Shown: positions 48,270 to 57,011 of the stretch, piece after piece | Layout of the letters: every line of letters begins with the position of its first letter | Position numbering within the stretch: position 1 is the stretch's first letter | Assembly: GCF_017874595.1 (NCBI RefSeq) | Contig: NZ_JAGILA010000007.1 | Location: 124,001-188,000, forward strand | Source of the DNA: Sinorhizobium kostiense | GTDB lineage: Bacteria; Pseudomonadota; Alphaproteobacteria; Rhizobiales; Rhizobiaceae | Reading direction: 5' to 3' | DNA length: 64,000 nucleotides | Made by a program: the position numbers and the translations under genes | The notes under the pieces: model-generated | Database searches by the model: none | What the model was told of the DNA's origin: nothing | What the model saw: the letters and a program-made list of their open reading frames with translations, nothing else

Positions 48270-48373
48270 ATAGCGTCGCGCGCCTTATCGCCGCACAAAG
48301 GTCGCTGTAGCACTTTGGATTGCTCCATGTCTTCTTCTTTAAATCGCGGTCGGTTTGAGGAGACATGCAGTAG
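48270..48373 (+). repeat. RIME-like repeat, copy 6
   Basis: atagcgtcgcgcgccttatcgccgcacaaaggtcgctgtagcactttg, then ctccatgtcttcttctttaaatc and gcggtcggtttgaggagacatgcagtag. It lies between the divergent DUF815 gene and yajC. The remaining ~200 bp to yajC hold no recognisable gene. Confidence 0.85.
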
Positions 48374-48572
48374 GGGGCGCGGCAAGCGGGAATTTTCTCG
48401 TCAGCACGGAGGTTTACGCTGGAAAAGCCCAGGCGCGCGTGTCTGAGGGGTTCTCCTGTTAAGCAAATTGTGTCAGAGGCAGGAGCAACGTAGAAGGGTC
48501 GGGTTCCGACTCTCCATATCGGCGGATTGCGCGCGGAAGGTGACCGCGCAGTTTGAACTCAAGGAGTGATCG

Positions 48573-48908
48573 ATGTTCATTACCGAAGCTTTTGCGCAGA
48601 CGACGGCCCCGGGCGGCGCAGGCGGCGCCGATATCCTGATGTCCATTCTGCCGTTCATCCTGATCTTCGTCGTGATGTATTTTCTGATCATCCGCCCGCA
48701 GCGCACACAGATGAAGCGTCGTGAAGAGCTGTTGAAGAACATCCGCCGCGGCGATCAGGTCGTCACCGGTGGCGGCATCGTCGGCAAGGTGACGAAGGTC
48801 ATCGACGATGCGGAACTGGAGGTCGAGATTGCCGAGGGTACCAAGGTGCGCGTCGTCCGCAACGGCATTTCCGAGGTTCGCGTCAAGGGTGAACCGATCA
48901 AGGAATAG
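48573..48908 (+). CDS. yajC: Preprotein translocase accessory subunit YajC
   Basis: A 111-residue membrane protein with one transmembrane helix (ILPFILIFVVMYFLIIRPQR) and the family segment RREELLKNIRRGDQVVTGGG, then GIVGKV. It joins SecDF in the holo-translocon. AAGGAG lies just upstream of ATG 48573. secDF follows in the same direction, separated by ~130 bp that contains a solo RIME half. Confidence 0.96.
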   Translation: MFITEAFAQTTAPGGAGGADILMSILPFILIFVVMYFLIIRPQRTQMKRREELLKNIRRGDQVVTGGGIVGKVTKVIDDAELEVEIAEGTKVRVVRNGISEVRVKGEPIKE

Positions 48909-48982
48909 CCACCGTAAGCTTGGCGAGCGGCTCCATGTTCCTTTGACGTCAGCCGGATAGAGAAACGAAGCAGCAATACAAG

Positions 48983-49010
48983 CTTTGCGCGCCTGAAAGA
49001 CGCGCGACGT
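48983..49010 (-). repeat. Solo first-palindrome RIME fragment
   Basis: ctttgcgcgcctgaaagacgcgcgacgt matches the core of the first palindrome in reverse orientation (compare 9928-9957). The second palindrome is absent. It lies between yajC and secDF. Confidence 0.6.
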
Positions 49011-49037
49011 AAGTTTGGCGATGGAGCATTTCGAGGC

Positions 49038-51608
49038 ATGCCCATATTTTCGCCGCTGAAAAACGCCCTGATCTGGCTGGTCGTCCTGGCTGGATTGATT
49101 TTCGCTCTGCCGAACCTCGTTCCGAAGGAGCATCTTGCTGGATGGCCGAGCTGGTTGCCGCTTCGGCAGATCCCGCTTGGACTGGATCTGAGCGGCGGCA
49201 CAAACATCATGCTGAGGGTCAGCCGCGAAGATGTCGTTGCCGACCAACTCGAGGCGACGATCGAGGCGATCGGCCAGGCGCTGCGGAATGCACGGATTGG
49301 TTACGTAGGCCTGTCCGGGAGCGGGCAGGCAATCCAGTTCCGGCTTAGTGACGACTCGAGAACCGAGGACGCGCTGCAGGCACTGTTGCCGATGACGGCG
49401 CCCACGCGCTCGCCTGATGGCGCCAAGGACGACACCCCAACTCTCACCGCCGAGCCAAGCGCCGCTGGGCAGCCGCTTCGCTTTCGTCTGACGGACGAGG
49501 GGATTGATCGGCGCTCTGCCGAGGCGATTTCTCAGGCCATCCCAGTCGTGCGCCGACGCGTCGCGGAGGTTATCGCCGCGGAGCCCGTCATTGAGCGCCG
49601 TGGCGAAGATCGCTTGAGCGTGCAGGTACCCGGGCTTGAGGACCCGCAACGGCTCAAGGATCTTCTGAACCAGCGCGGGATACTGACGTTCCACTGGCTG
49701 GATCTGTCGGTGCCGGCGGGGCAGGCGGTCGGCACGCGAGTGCCTGGCGGTTCCGAGCTCCTCTATTCGCTCGACGATCCGCCGATTCCCTTTCTCGTCG
49801 AGAGGCGAGCGTTTGCAGCGGCCGAGGACTTCGATTCGGCGCAATCGGCGGTCCATCCGTCGACCGGCGAGCCGGTCGTCGACGTCACGCTAAAGCCCGA
49901 GACGGCGCAGCGTCTTGCGTCGTTGCTGCAGAGTGAGGCGAAGCGGCAATTCGCAATCGTCCTCGACGGGCAGGTGGTCTCGACGTCTACTTTTGCCGAT
50001 GCGATCAACGGCAACATGGCTCGGATATCGGGGAATCTATCAGAGGACGGGGCGAGCGACCTTGCCGCCCTGCTGCGTGCCGGTTCGCTTCCGATCTCGC
50101 TGACCGTCATCGAGGAGCGCACCGTTGGCCCTGAGGTCGGGAGCGATGCCATAGCGAACGGCCTTAGGGCGGGCGTGATCGCGGCGCTTGCAGTCGCAGC
50201 CTGCATGATCACGTTTTATGGCTTCTTCGGCGCTGTCGCGGTGGTAGCGGTCGTCGTCAACCTAGTGCTGATCGTCGCCGTACTGTCCCTGCTTGGCACG
50301 ACGCTGACCTTACCAGGGATTGCCGGGATCATCCTCACGATAGGCATGGCGGTCGACTCGAACGTCCTCATCTACGAGCGGCTGCGCGAGGAGGCTCGCA
50401 ACAGCAGTGCGCCCTTGCGCAAAGCACTCGATAACGGCTTTTCCCGAGTATTGAGAAGCATCATCGATGCAAATCTGACGGTCTTTGCCGCGGGCGCCAT
50501 TCTGTTCTTTCTCGGTACCGGGGCCATCCGTGGTTTTGCCGCGACGCTCGCGATCGGCAGCATCACCACCATCCTGACGGCGCACAGCCTGACACGCCGG
50601 CTCATTCGCGGCTGGTACCGCCGTCGACGTCCCCGACATCTGCCAAGGGGCATTCGCACGGGCTTTTTTTCTGCAGCCGACATACGGTTCATGGCGATCC
50701 GCAACCCCGTCTTCATCCTGATGGCGGCACTCTCCCTGGCCACGCTTGTGGTCATGGTTGGTGCCGGCCTCAACATGGGCGCCGATTTCAGAGCTGGCTC
50801 CCTCATCGAACTGCGGGCGAGGGCAGGTGACGGCGATGTTGCGGACATCCGCGCCCGTCTGGACGCATTGAATCTTGGAGAGGCTCGGGTTCAGGAACTC
50901 GGTTCGGCACGAGACGTGCTCATACGCATTCCCTCGCAAGAAGGCGGAGACAATGCCGAGCAGACTGCGGTCGGTCTGGTCCGTGCCGAACTCGAGGAGG
51001 ATTATGTGTTTCGTCGGGTTGAGGTGGTCGGACCCGCGGTATCCGCAGAACTGACGCGGTCTGGCACGCTCGCAGTCGGCGCGGCCTTGCTTGCGGTGAT
51101 CCTTTATGTCTGGATCCGTTTCGGCTGGCGTTTCGCAGCCGGCGCCATTATCGCGATGCTGCACGACGTGCTGCTGACGATCGGTTTTCTCGTCATTACC
51201 GGTCTGGAGTTCAATCTCGCAAGCATTGCCGCGCTTCTGACGATCGTCTGCTACTCCTTGAACGATACGGTGGTGATCTACGATCGCATTCGCGAGAATC
51301 TCGCCCGCTATCGCAGGATGCCGCTGTCGGTGCTGATTGACACGTCGATCAACCAGACGCTGTCCCGCACGCTGCTGACGGCCGCGACGACCGCCTTGGC
51401 ACTCGTCGCGCTCTACTTTTTTGGCGGCAGCCGCCTCGTTCAGTCTTTCAGCGCTACCTTGCTCTTCGGCGTGCTTGTGGGGACCGTATCGTCGATCTAT
51501 ATCGCCGGACCGGTGCTCATTCTCTTCAACCGCGGAAACAATCGCCCTGGCGGCGAGTTGGGTGGAGTGGCAGCGATACCGGACGAGTCGACAAAGGGTG
51601 CATCCTGA
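49038..51608 (+). CDS. secDF: Fused protein-export membrane protein SecDF
   Basis: An 856-residue fusion of SecD and SecF, the proton-driven motor that helps pull proteins out of SecYEG. The SecD half has the first helix LIWLVVLAGLIFALPNLVP, DLSGGTNIML, a large periplasmic P1 domain and GIILTIGMAVDSNVLIYERL. The SecF half starts near FMAIRNPVF and holds GADFRAGSLIEL and TIVCYSLNDTVVIYDRIREN. Twelve membrane helices are expected. Fusion is common in rhizobia. Downstream Mth938-like and NDUFAF6-like genes are separated by 2 bp and a 4-bp overlap, so they form one operon. Confidence 0.96.
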   Translation: MPIFSPLKNALIWLVVLAGLIFALPNLVPKEHLAGWPSWLPLRQIPLGLDLSGGTNIMLRVSREDVVADQLEATIEAIGQALRNARIGYVGLSGSGQAIQFRLSDDSRTEDALQALLPMTAPTRSPDGAKDDTPTLTAEPSAAGQPLRFRLTDEGIDRRSAEAISQAIPVVRRRVAEVIAAEPVIERRGEDRLSVQVPGLEDPQRLKDLLNQRGILTFHWLDLSVPAGQAVGTRVPGGSELLYSLDDPPIPFLVERRAFAAAEDFDSAQSAVHPSTGEPVVDVTLKPETAQRLASLLQSEAKRQFAIVLDGQVVSTSTFADAINGNMARISGNLSEDGASDLAALLRAGSLPISLTVIEERTVGPEVGSDAIANGLRAGVIAALAVAACMITFYGFFGAVAVVAVVVNLVLIVAVLSLLGTTLTLPGIAGIILTIGMAVDSNVLIYERLREEARNSSAPLRKALDNGFSRVLRSIIDANLTVFAAGAILFFLGTGAIRGFAATLAIGSITTILTAHSLTRRLIRGWYRRRRPRHLPRGIRTGFFSAADIRFMAIRNPVFILMAALSLATLVVMVGAGLNMGADFRAGSLIELRARAGDGDVADIRARLDALNLGEARVQELGSARDVLIRIPSQEGGDNAEQTAVGLVRAELEEDYVFRRVEVVGPAVSAELTRSGTLAVGAALLAVILYVWIRFGWRFAAGAIIAMLHDVLLTIGFLVITGLEFNLASIAALLTIVCYSLNDTVVIYDRIRENLARYRRMPLSVLIDTSINQTLSRTLLTAATTALALVALYFFGGSRLVQSFSATLLFGVLVGTVSSIYIAGPVLILFNRGNNRPGGELGGVAAIPDESTKGAS

Positions 51609-51610
51609 CT

Positions 51611-51997
51611 ATGGCAAAAGGAATCGAAATGCGCGAGGCGCACTTTCCGGGACGCGCGCCGATCGACGCCTATGGCAATGGCGGTTTCCGTTTTGCCGAT
51701 ATGTCGCACAGGGGCTCCGTGCTGATGCTGCCCTCGGGTACCTATGCCTGGGACATTTCGGAAGGTGACCCGCTCGCGATCGGCAAGTTCAAGCGCGTCC
51801 TGGACGAGGCGCGTGAAATCGAGGTGCTGCTCGTCGGTACTGGTCGCGAGATCCGGCCCTTGCCCGCGGATCTGAAGGCGGCGCTCAAAGCCGCAAGCAT
51901 ATTTTCGGATCCGATGAATACCGGTGCCGCTGTCAGGACCTACAACGTGATGCTGGCGGAGTCGCGCGCTGTTGCCGCCGCGCTGATCGCGGTGTGA
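51611..51997 (+). CDS. Mth938/NDUFAF3-like domain protein
   Basis: A 128-residue single-domain protein of the Mth938-like fold (DUF498), the family that includes mitochondrial complex I assembly factor NDUFAF3. Conserved features are IDAYGNGGFRFADMSHRGSV near the start, LLVGTGREIRPLPADLKAAL in the middle and STGAAVRTYNVMLAE-type end (here MNTGAAVRTYNVMLAESRAV). It lacks signal peptide and membrane helices. It starts 2 bp after secDF and overlaps the next gene by 4 bp. The linkage to an NDUFAF6-like gene suggests respiratory-complex assembly, but this is inference. Confidence 0.85.
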   Translation: MAKGIEMREAHFPGRAPIDAYGNGGFRFADMSHRGSVLMLPSGTYAWDISEGDPLAIGKFKRVLDEAREIEVLLVGTGREIRPLPADLKAALKAASIFSDPMNTGAAVRTYNVMLAESRAVAAALIAV

Positions 51998-52863
51998 CGA
52001 GCCCGAGGGACATTCAATCCGTGCAACAGCCTGATTCCCCGATTCTCGCGACGCTGCGGGACACCGACCGCGATCGCTATCTAGCCTGTCTGCTCTCACC
52101 TGCAGAAAAGCGTTACCCGCTTGCTGCGCTTTATGCCTTTTACGCGGAGATCGCCCGGGTCCGCGATGTGATCCACGAACCGCTGCCCGGTGAGATCCGG
52201 CTGCAATGGTGGCGCGACGTGCTGGGCAATGAGCAGTCGACCGGCGAGGGGCATCCGGTCGCTGAGGCGCTCCTCGATTGTATTCGCGAGCACCGACTGC
52301 CCGTCGCGGTACTCCAGGACATGATCGATGCCCGCATATTCGACCTGTATGACGATCCGATGGGGGACCGCTCGGCGCTGGAGGGCTATGCCGGCGAAAC
52401 GGCGTCTGCATTGATTCAGCTTGCATCGCTGGTCCTCGACCCGGAGAACGCGGCGAATTCGGCGGAAGCCGCCGGCCATGCAGGTGTCGCCCAGACGATT
52501 GCCGGTCTTTTATTGCTGCTGCCGATCCATTGCCGGCGCGGCCAGGTGTATTTTCCCGCAGATCTCCTGCGCGCGACCGGGCTCGACAGAGAGGCGCTCC
52601 TGGAGGGGCGCGACGAGGAGGCGATCAGCAGGGCCATCCGCGCCTTCTGCGGTCTCGGGCGCGACCATCTTGCCAAGGCACGCAGCACCATGGTCTCGAT
52701 CTCGGCGCGAAATTTCGCCGCCTTCATTCCGGTAGCGCTCGCCGGGCCGATCTTCGATCAGGCGGAGCTTGCCGGGGCCCGCATCCTCAAACACCCCATC
52801 CAGCCGCCGCAATGGCGACGCCAATGGTGGATGTGGCGCGCAAGCCGGCGTCGGCGTTTCTGA
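51994..52863 (+). CDS. NDUFAF6-like squalene/phytoene synthase homologue, probably non-catalytic
   Basis: A 289-residue protein of the trans-isoprenyl diphosphate synthase, head-to-head fold. It lacks both Asp-rich motifs needed for catalysis. The first motif position reads FYAEIARVRDVIHEPLPGEI and the second GVAQTIAGLLLLLPIHCRRG, instead of DDxxD-type sequences. These segments resemble what I remember of NDUFAF6, a complex I assembly factor of mitochondria. GTG 51994 overlaps the Mth938/NDUFAF3-like gene by 4 bases. No carotenoid or hopanoid genes are nearby. Annotation as phytoene synthase would probably be misleading. Confidence 0.8.
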   Translation: MTSPRDIQSVQQPDSPILATLRDTDRDRYLACLLSPAEKRYPLAALYAFYAEIARVRDVIHEPLPGEIRLQWWRDVLGNEQSTGEGHPVAEALLDCIREHRLPVAVLQDMIDARIFDLYDDPMGDRSALEGYAGETASALIQLASLVLDPENAANSAEAAGHAGVAQTIAGLLLLLPIHCRRGQVYFPADLLRATGLDREALLEGRDEEAISRAIRAFCGLGRDHLAKARSTMVSISARNFAAFIPVALAGPIFDQAELAGARILKHPIQPPQWRRQWWMWRASRRRRF

Positions 52864-53042
52864 TGCATGTCACCCAGAAGCACGCACAAGGACTAAATGG
52901 TCGAGAGCGAGCGGATCGGTGACGGTCCCTACAGGAGAGCGAAGCTCTGTTGTAACGAAGCGGCGGCCAGATTGTCCTCAACTTCATTTCTGCGTAGCAT
53001 CGGGTGAGCCTATTGAGGAACCCGGGGAGGAGATCCTGCAGC

Positions 53043-53573
53043 ATGGCGAAGCTCGTCTACGCCCTGAACCAGTCCCTGGATGGGTATGTCGACCACACGG
53101 AATTTGCGCCCGATGCCGTGCTCTTTCATCACTTCATCGACGATGTGCGCAGTCTGGCCGGCAGCGTGTACGGTCGCCGCATGTACGAGGTGATGCGGTA
53201 TTGGGACGAAGATCGTCCTGAGTGGGGCGCGGAGGAACGCGATTACGCGGCGGCGTGGCGGACCCAACCGAAGTGGGTCGTGTCGCGCTCGTTGAAGTCC
53301 GTCGGCCCGAACGCCACTCTCGTTGAGGACGACATCGAGGCGGTGATACGCGGGCTGAAAGCCCAGCTTCGTGGGGAGATTGAAGTTGCTGGACCAGAGC
53401 TGGCGCGAAGCCTGACCGACCTTGGTCTCGTCGATGAGTATCGAATGTATCTCCATCCCGTCGTGCTCGGTCGCGGCAAGCCGTTCTTCGCAGGCCCGCG
53501 GCCGCCGCTGCGCCTTGTCGCCACCGATCGAATTGGCGGGGACGTGATCAGGTTGACATACGTTCCCGCCTAG
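53043..53573 (+). CDS. RibD C-terminal/dihydrofolate reductase-like family protein
   Basis: A 176-residue protein of the DHFR-like fold (RibD_C family). The N-terminus AKLVYALNQSLDGYVDH, GSVYGRRMYEVMRYW in the middle, and LGLVDEYRMYLHPVVLGRGK then PFF near the end are characteristic. Such proteins are NADPH-dependent reductases of mostly unknown substrate and are frequent in soil bacteria. ATG 53043 follows a GGGGAGGAG site. It is not coupled to the secDF operon (179-bp gap). Function is not assigned. Confidence 0.8.
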   Translation: MAKLVYALNQSLDGYVDHTEFAPDAVLFHHFIDDVRSLAGSVYGRRMYEVMRYWDEDRPEWGAEERDYAAAWRTQPKWVVSRSLKSVGPNATLVEDDIEAVIRGLKAQLRGEIEVAGPELARSLTDLGLVDEYRMYLHPVVLGRGKPFFAGPRPPLRLVATDRIGGDVIRLTYVPA

Positions 53574-53751
53574 TTCGCGACTAACACGGCGAGCAGGATT
53601 TCGTCAGGGCATAGGCGATTGCCTCTGCCCTTGCGGAAAGATGCCCGCCCGTGGCGTCGCCAACGCCGATGCGCTGGTCAAGTTGGCGCAAGTCTCATGC
53701 GGTAATAGACCCTTCTATCGGAGTTCTCTCGCCTGGAAGGGGCCCGCATCG

Positions 53752-54216
53752 ATGCTTTGGTTACTGCTTCTCGCCGCCGTCGCTCTCGCCGCTGCGTTCT
53801 ATATGCGGATGAATGCGCGCGCGGAGCGGGACATCACCAATCCGGATGCGGGCCTTGCGATGGTGGAATTCGGGCGCGCTTTCCCTGACGAGGCAATCCG
53901 GGCCCTGCATTCGACCCTCGACCACAAGGCTATCTTCCTGCGCCTGCACGATGGCAAGGCCGGCTTCATCCAGTCTTATGGCTCGCATTTTGTCTGCCAC
54001 GTCATTCAGCCGGGGAAGGTCCGGGTGAATGGCTCCGAGAGCGGTCGCGATTTGATCGTGCACTTCCCCGATTTCACCTATCTGGACAACACGTTCGAAT
54101 TTCGCACGGCGGCGGAAGCCGCCGAGGTCTCGCTCTGGCTGCTCGGAAGCTTCAGTCCCCAATCGGAACTCGAAGCATCTTCTAAAGCCGATCAGGCAAC
54201 GCGGGCCTGCGACTGA
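53752..54216 (+). CDS. Small membrane-anchored protein of unknown function
   Basis: A 154-residue protein with a single N-terminal helix (LWLLLLAAVALAAAFYMRMN) and a soluble domain containing GLAMVEFGRAFPDEAIRAL, IFLRLHDGKAGFIQSYGSHF and HFPDFTYLDNTFEF. I do not recognise a characterised family. ATG 53752 is chosen because GGAAGGGG lies upstream and the membrane helix then starts at residue 2; the frame is open from 53641. It converges on trmFO with only 4 bp between stops. Confidence 0.7.
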   Translation: MLWLLLLAAVALAAAFYMRMNARAERDITNPDAGLAMVEFGRAFPDEAIRALHSTLDHKAIFLRLHDGKAGFIQSYGSHFVCHVIQPGKVRVNGSESGRDLIVHFPDFTYLDNTFEFRTAAEAAEVSLWLLGSFSPQSELEASSKADQATRACD

Positions 54217-54220
54217 ACGC

Positions 54221-55639
54221 TCACGATTTTTCGTTAGCGAGCCAGACCTCGCAGTCGCCGAGCGCGCGTGCTGCAATCGCCTGCTTCTTTGCCAAAGCCT
54301 TATCCTTGCCGCGAAACCGCTTGACGCCTTCAGGCCTGGTCAGCGCGCCCGGCTCCAAGGGCGGGAACAGACCGAAATTGACGTTCATCGGCTGGAACGA
54401 GCGTTTACCCGGCTCGTCTTCCGACACGATGTGGCCGCCGGTGATGTGATTCAACAGTGCCCCGAATGCCGTCGTGGCGGGCGGAAGTGTTGGCTTTTCC
54501 CCTTTGCGTTCCGCGGCTGCGAAGCGGCCCGCGAGCAAGCCGATGCTGGCGCTTTCTACGTAACCCTCGCAGCCGGTGATCTGCCCCGCGAAGCGCAGGC
54601 CGGGGCGCGACTTGAGCGTCAATGAGTGATCGAGCAGAATCGGTGAATTGATGTAGGTGTTGCGGTGCAGGCCTCCGAGGCGAGCGAACTCCGCTTTTTC
54701 GAGACCCGGAATCAGCCGGAAGACTTCCGTCTGGGCACCGTATTTGAGCTTCGTCTGGAAGCCCACCATGTTGTAGAGCGTGCCGAGAGCATTGTCCTGC
54801 CGGAGCTGGACGACCGCATAGGGTTTCACTGTCGGGTTGTGGGCATTGGTGAGCCCCATCGGCTTCATCGGTCCGTGGCGCAGCGTCTCCCGGCCGCGTT
54901 CCGCCATCACCTCGATCGGGAGACAGCCGTCGAAATACGGCGTGCCTTCCCACTCCTTGAAACCGGTCGTATCGCTCGCGAGCAACTGATCGACGAAGGC
55001 GTTGTACTGCTCCTCCGTCATCGGGCAGTTGATGTAGTCCTTGCCCGTGCCGCCGGGCCCGACCTTGTCGTAGCGCGATTGGTGCCAGCAAACGTCCATG
55101 TCGATGGTGTCGGCATAAACGATCGGCGCGATAGCGTCGAAAAAGGCGAGCGCATCGGCCCCGGTCTCCTGCCGGATCGCTTCGGCGAGACCCGGCGCGG
55201 TGAGCGGACCCGTGGCGATGATAGCGAGGTCCCACTCCGTTGGCGGCAAGCCGGTGATCTCCTCGCGCACGACCGTGATTAGCGGATGGGCTTCGACTGC
55301 GGTGGTGACGGCATTGGAGAAGCCCTCCCGATCGACAGCGAGCGCGCCGCCGGCTGGCACCTGATTGCTGTCTGCGGCGCGCATGATCAACGAGCCGGCG
55401 AGGCGCATCTCAGCGTGAAGGACGCCGACGGCGTTGCTGGTCGCATCATCGGAGCGGAAGGAATTGGAGCAGACGAGCTCGGCCAGGCCGTCGCTCTTGT
55501 GCGCATCGGTACCGCGCACGCCACGCATCTCGTGCAGGATGACCGGCACGCCCGATTGCGCGATCTGCCAGGCGGCTTCCGACCCGGCGAGCCCTCCACC
55601 GATAACGTGGATGGGCGGATAGGAGATGTCACTGTTCAT
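54221..55639 (-). CDS. trmFO: Methylenetetrahydrofolate-tRNA-(uracil-54-C5)-methyltransferase TrmFO
   Basis: A 472-residue FAD- and folate-dependent enzyme that makes m5U54 in the T-loop of tRNAs. The N-terminal dinucleotide motif [17 protein letters not shown], the TrmFO segment [37 protein letters not shown], and the late [20 protein letters not shown] are all present. The start at 55639 (MNSDISY) is chosen over an upstream frame extension. A terminator for the DUF1127 gene upstream lies about 50 bp before it. Confidence 0.96.
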   Translation of the reverse strand: MNSDISYPPIHVIGGGLAGSEAAWQIAQSGVPVILHEMRGVRGTDAHKSDGLAELVCSNSFRSDDATSNAVGVLHAEMRLAGSLIMRAADSNQVPAGGALAVDREGFSNAVTTAVEAHPLITVVREEITGLPPTEWDLAIIATGPLTAPGLAEAIRQETGADALAFFDAIAPIVYADTIDMDVCWHQSRYDKVGPGGTGKDYINCPMTEEQYNAFVDQLLASDTTGFKEWEGTPYFDGCLPIEVMAERGRETLRHGPMKPMGLTNAHNPTVKPYAVVQLRQDNALGTLYNMVGFQTKLKYGAQTEVFRLIPGLEKAEFARLGGLHRNTYINSPILLDHSLTLKSRPGLRFAGQITGCEGYVESASIGLLAGRFAAAERKGEKPTLPPATTAFGALLNHITGGHIVSEDEPGKRSFQPMNVNFGLFPPLEPGALTRPEGVKRFRGKDKALAKKQAIAARALGDCEVWLANEKS

Positions 55640-55684
55640 GCGCGGCTTACTAACACAGCCGTTTCCCGCTTCCAATTGCGAAGA

Positions 55685-55711
55685 AACGAAAACGGCGCCC
55701 GTGGGCGCCGT
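55685..55711 (-). terminator. Terminator of the first DUF1127 gene
   Basis: Perfect 9-bp stem ACGGCGCCC (55692-55700) with GGGCGCCGT (55703-55711) and, on the minus strand, a T-rich run after it (complement of aacgaaaa). Confidence 0.75.
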
Positions 55712-55740
55712 CTTGGGGAGACTGAATTCTCCGGTACCGA

Positions 55741-55884
55741 TTAACGGTAGGAACGTGCCGCAATGTTGCGGATGTCGTAGCGGGTGATGCCGATATCGTT
55801 CAAGGCATGGTTCGACAGGCCGCCGAGTTCGGCGACAGTGCGGCGGTAGTTGATCCAGCTTTTTGCGAGACGAATGGGGTTCAT
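55741..55884 (-). CDS. DUF1127 mini-protein 1 (47 residues)
   Basis: A 47-residue basic protein, [20 protein letters not shown] then [20 protein letters not shown]. This is the DUF1127 pattern: an Arg-rich first helix and the L-x-D-I/L-G-I/L-x-R-x-D-I core. DUF1127 proteins in alphaproteobacteria have been linked to phosphate signalling and RNA turnover. ATG 55884 follows TTGAGGAAA; an open frame continues upstream to 55995 without support. It has its own terminator. It is one of two such genes 480 bp apart, both downstream of the alpha-r14-like sRNAs. Confidence 0.9.
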   Translation of the reverse strand: MNPIRLAKSWINYRRTVAELGGLSNHALNDIGITRYDIRNIAARSYR

Positions 55885-56146
55885 GGTCGTTTTCCTCAAG
55901 ATCTGTTCGCGACAGTGATTGTCTGCGTCGTTGAGGTTCTTATACGCTTGTCGAATTGGAAGATGGAGTGCAAAGAAAATGCATCTGCTATGCATTTGTG
56001 CACTGCATCGCTGAATTGCTGTGCAAGGGCCTGGTTCGCCCGAAAACGCGTCATCCGTTAAGTATTGATGAAGATGTGCGATCCGCCTGCGTTCCTGGTG
56101 CTTAAATCTAAAATGGGAGCCTGCCGGCGATCGGCGTTTACGCGCG
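55885..56146. other. Leader region of DUF1127 gene 1
   Basis: No further gene is seen. The stretch contains a possible -10 element (GTATAAG on the minus strand, near 55940) and a cluster of six-base palindromes: ATGCAT at 55979 and 55990 and GTGCAC at 55998, spaced about one helical turn. Confidence 0.4.
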
Positions 56147-56243
56147 TTACAGCACCGCGCGTCTCATCGGACGTGCAAAGATCGCAGCAGCACTCTGCTG
56201 CATCTCTTTTCCTAGATCGGGATCGGTCCAAGCATGACATGCG
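56147..56243 (+). repeat. RIME-like repeat, copy 7 (diverged)
   Basis: ttacagcaccgcgcgtctcatcggacgtgcaaagatcgcagcagcac, then ctgcatctcttttcctagatcgg and gatcggtccaagcatgacatgc. It is recognisably the same two-palindrome unit but with more substitutions than the others. It lies between the two DUF1127 genes. Confidence 0.75.
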
Positions 56244-56300
56244 GCTGTTTGGCCGCTCGCAAATAAGGGATGCGGGGAGGTGGCTCGTGAATGACCAAAG

Positions 56301-56334
56301 AAAAAACGCCCGCCGGCGGAGCCGGAAGGCGTTT
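56301..56334 (-). terminator. Terminator of the second DUF1127 gene
   Basis: On the minus strand a GC-rich hairpin (AACGCC...GGCGTT outer arms with CCGGC/GCCGG inside, about 56306-56332) is followed by a run of six T. Confidence 0.75.
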
Positions 56335-56366
56335 CCTGAATGCCCTTGTCGGCAGAACGTCGTGGC

Positions 56367-56510
56367 TTACTTGACGGCCTGACGAGCGACGTAGGGGATG
56401 TCGGCCCGGCCGATGCCGAGGTCGTTGAGCTCGCGGTCGCTCATGCGGCCGAGCTCGTTGCAGGTCTGGCGATACTTGCGCCAATTGCTGAAAGAACGTG
56501 TGAGGTTCAT
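56367..56510 (-). CDS. DUF1127 mini-protein 2 (47 residues)
   Basis: A 47-residue protein, MNLTRSFSNWRKYRQTCNEL then GRMSDRELNDLGIGRADIPY, with the DUF1127 core L-N-D-L-G-I-x-R-x-D-I. It has the same length as mini-protein 1 and the same organisation (own start, own terminator). ATG 56510 lies behind AGGAATAGGA. The open frame extends to 56627 but the extension has no DUF1127 similarity. It is directly downstream of two CCUCCUCCC-type sRNAs on the same strand. Confidence 0.9.
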   Translation of the reverse strand: MNLTRSFSNWRKYRQTCNELGRMSDRELNDLGIGRADIPYVARQAVK

Positions 56511-56732
56511 GGTCCTATTCCTTTCCAGTGCTGCCAGCACTTTGTCTCTCTTGCTGGCCGTCATCTCATGGCCGGAATATAATCGGTTTGAACGAAGATT
56601 ACAGAGACGATGCTGCATCGCACCCATGCGGGTTTTGCAATCCTCCGCCGGCCCTTAATTGCCTGTCAAACCTTCGTGGTCGGGAGCGCCTGGATTTTCG
56701 TTTTTTCGGGATTGGAACGACGAGCAAAACAT

Positions 56733-56856
56733 AAAAACAACGCCCGCTGGGGGAGGAGGTCCAGCGGGCGTTGCCTGTTCTGATTGGCAACCGGGAGGAG
56801 GAGTGTTGCCAATCCGTATCGGGCGCGCTGGGAGGAGGAGGCGCTGCCCGACCGAT
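56733..56856 (-). ncRNA. Alpha-r14/cuckoo-type sRNA, copy A
   Basis: On the minus strand three hairpins follow one another. SL1 (56849-56821) has GGGC-a-GCGC paired with GCGCGCCC. SL2 (56813-56783) has a perfect 9-bp stem ATTGGCAAC/GTTGCCAAT. SL3 (56772-56739) has a 12-bp stem AACGCCCGCTGG/CCAGCGGGCGTT, followed by a T-rich end (terminator). Each loop contains CTCCTCC(TCCC), the reverse complement of a Shine-Dalgarno tract. This matches the alpha-r14 (Smr14/NfeR1) or cuckoo family of alphaproteobacterial sRNAs. The 5' end is estimated from the first stem; a TATCTT at 56868-56863 could be the -10 box. Confidence 0.85.
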
Positions 56857-57011
56857 GCTCCCAAGATAGGAGCGGACCCTCAGATGTGTAGGGTACAAGG
56901 CGGATGGCACCTATGCGGATCCTGCATGCCTGTGACGTCCAGTGGCCGCAATAATCGCTCACATTGTCAAGGCAGCAGCAGTCACGTGGGCAGCAGCATG
57001 ATTTTTCGCAG

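Noticed and set aside
51994..52863. Phytoene or squalene synthase for carotenoids or hopanoids
   Set aside because: Both Asp-rich catalytic motifs are replaced, and no other genes of those pathways are nearby. An NDUFAF6-like role fits better.
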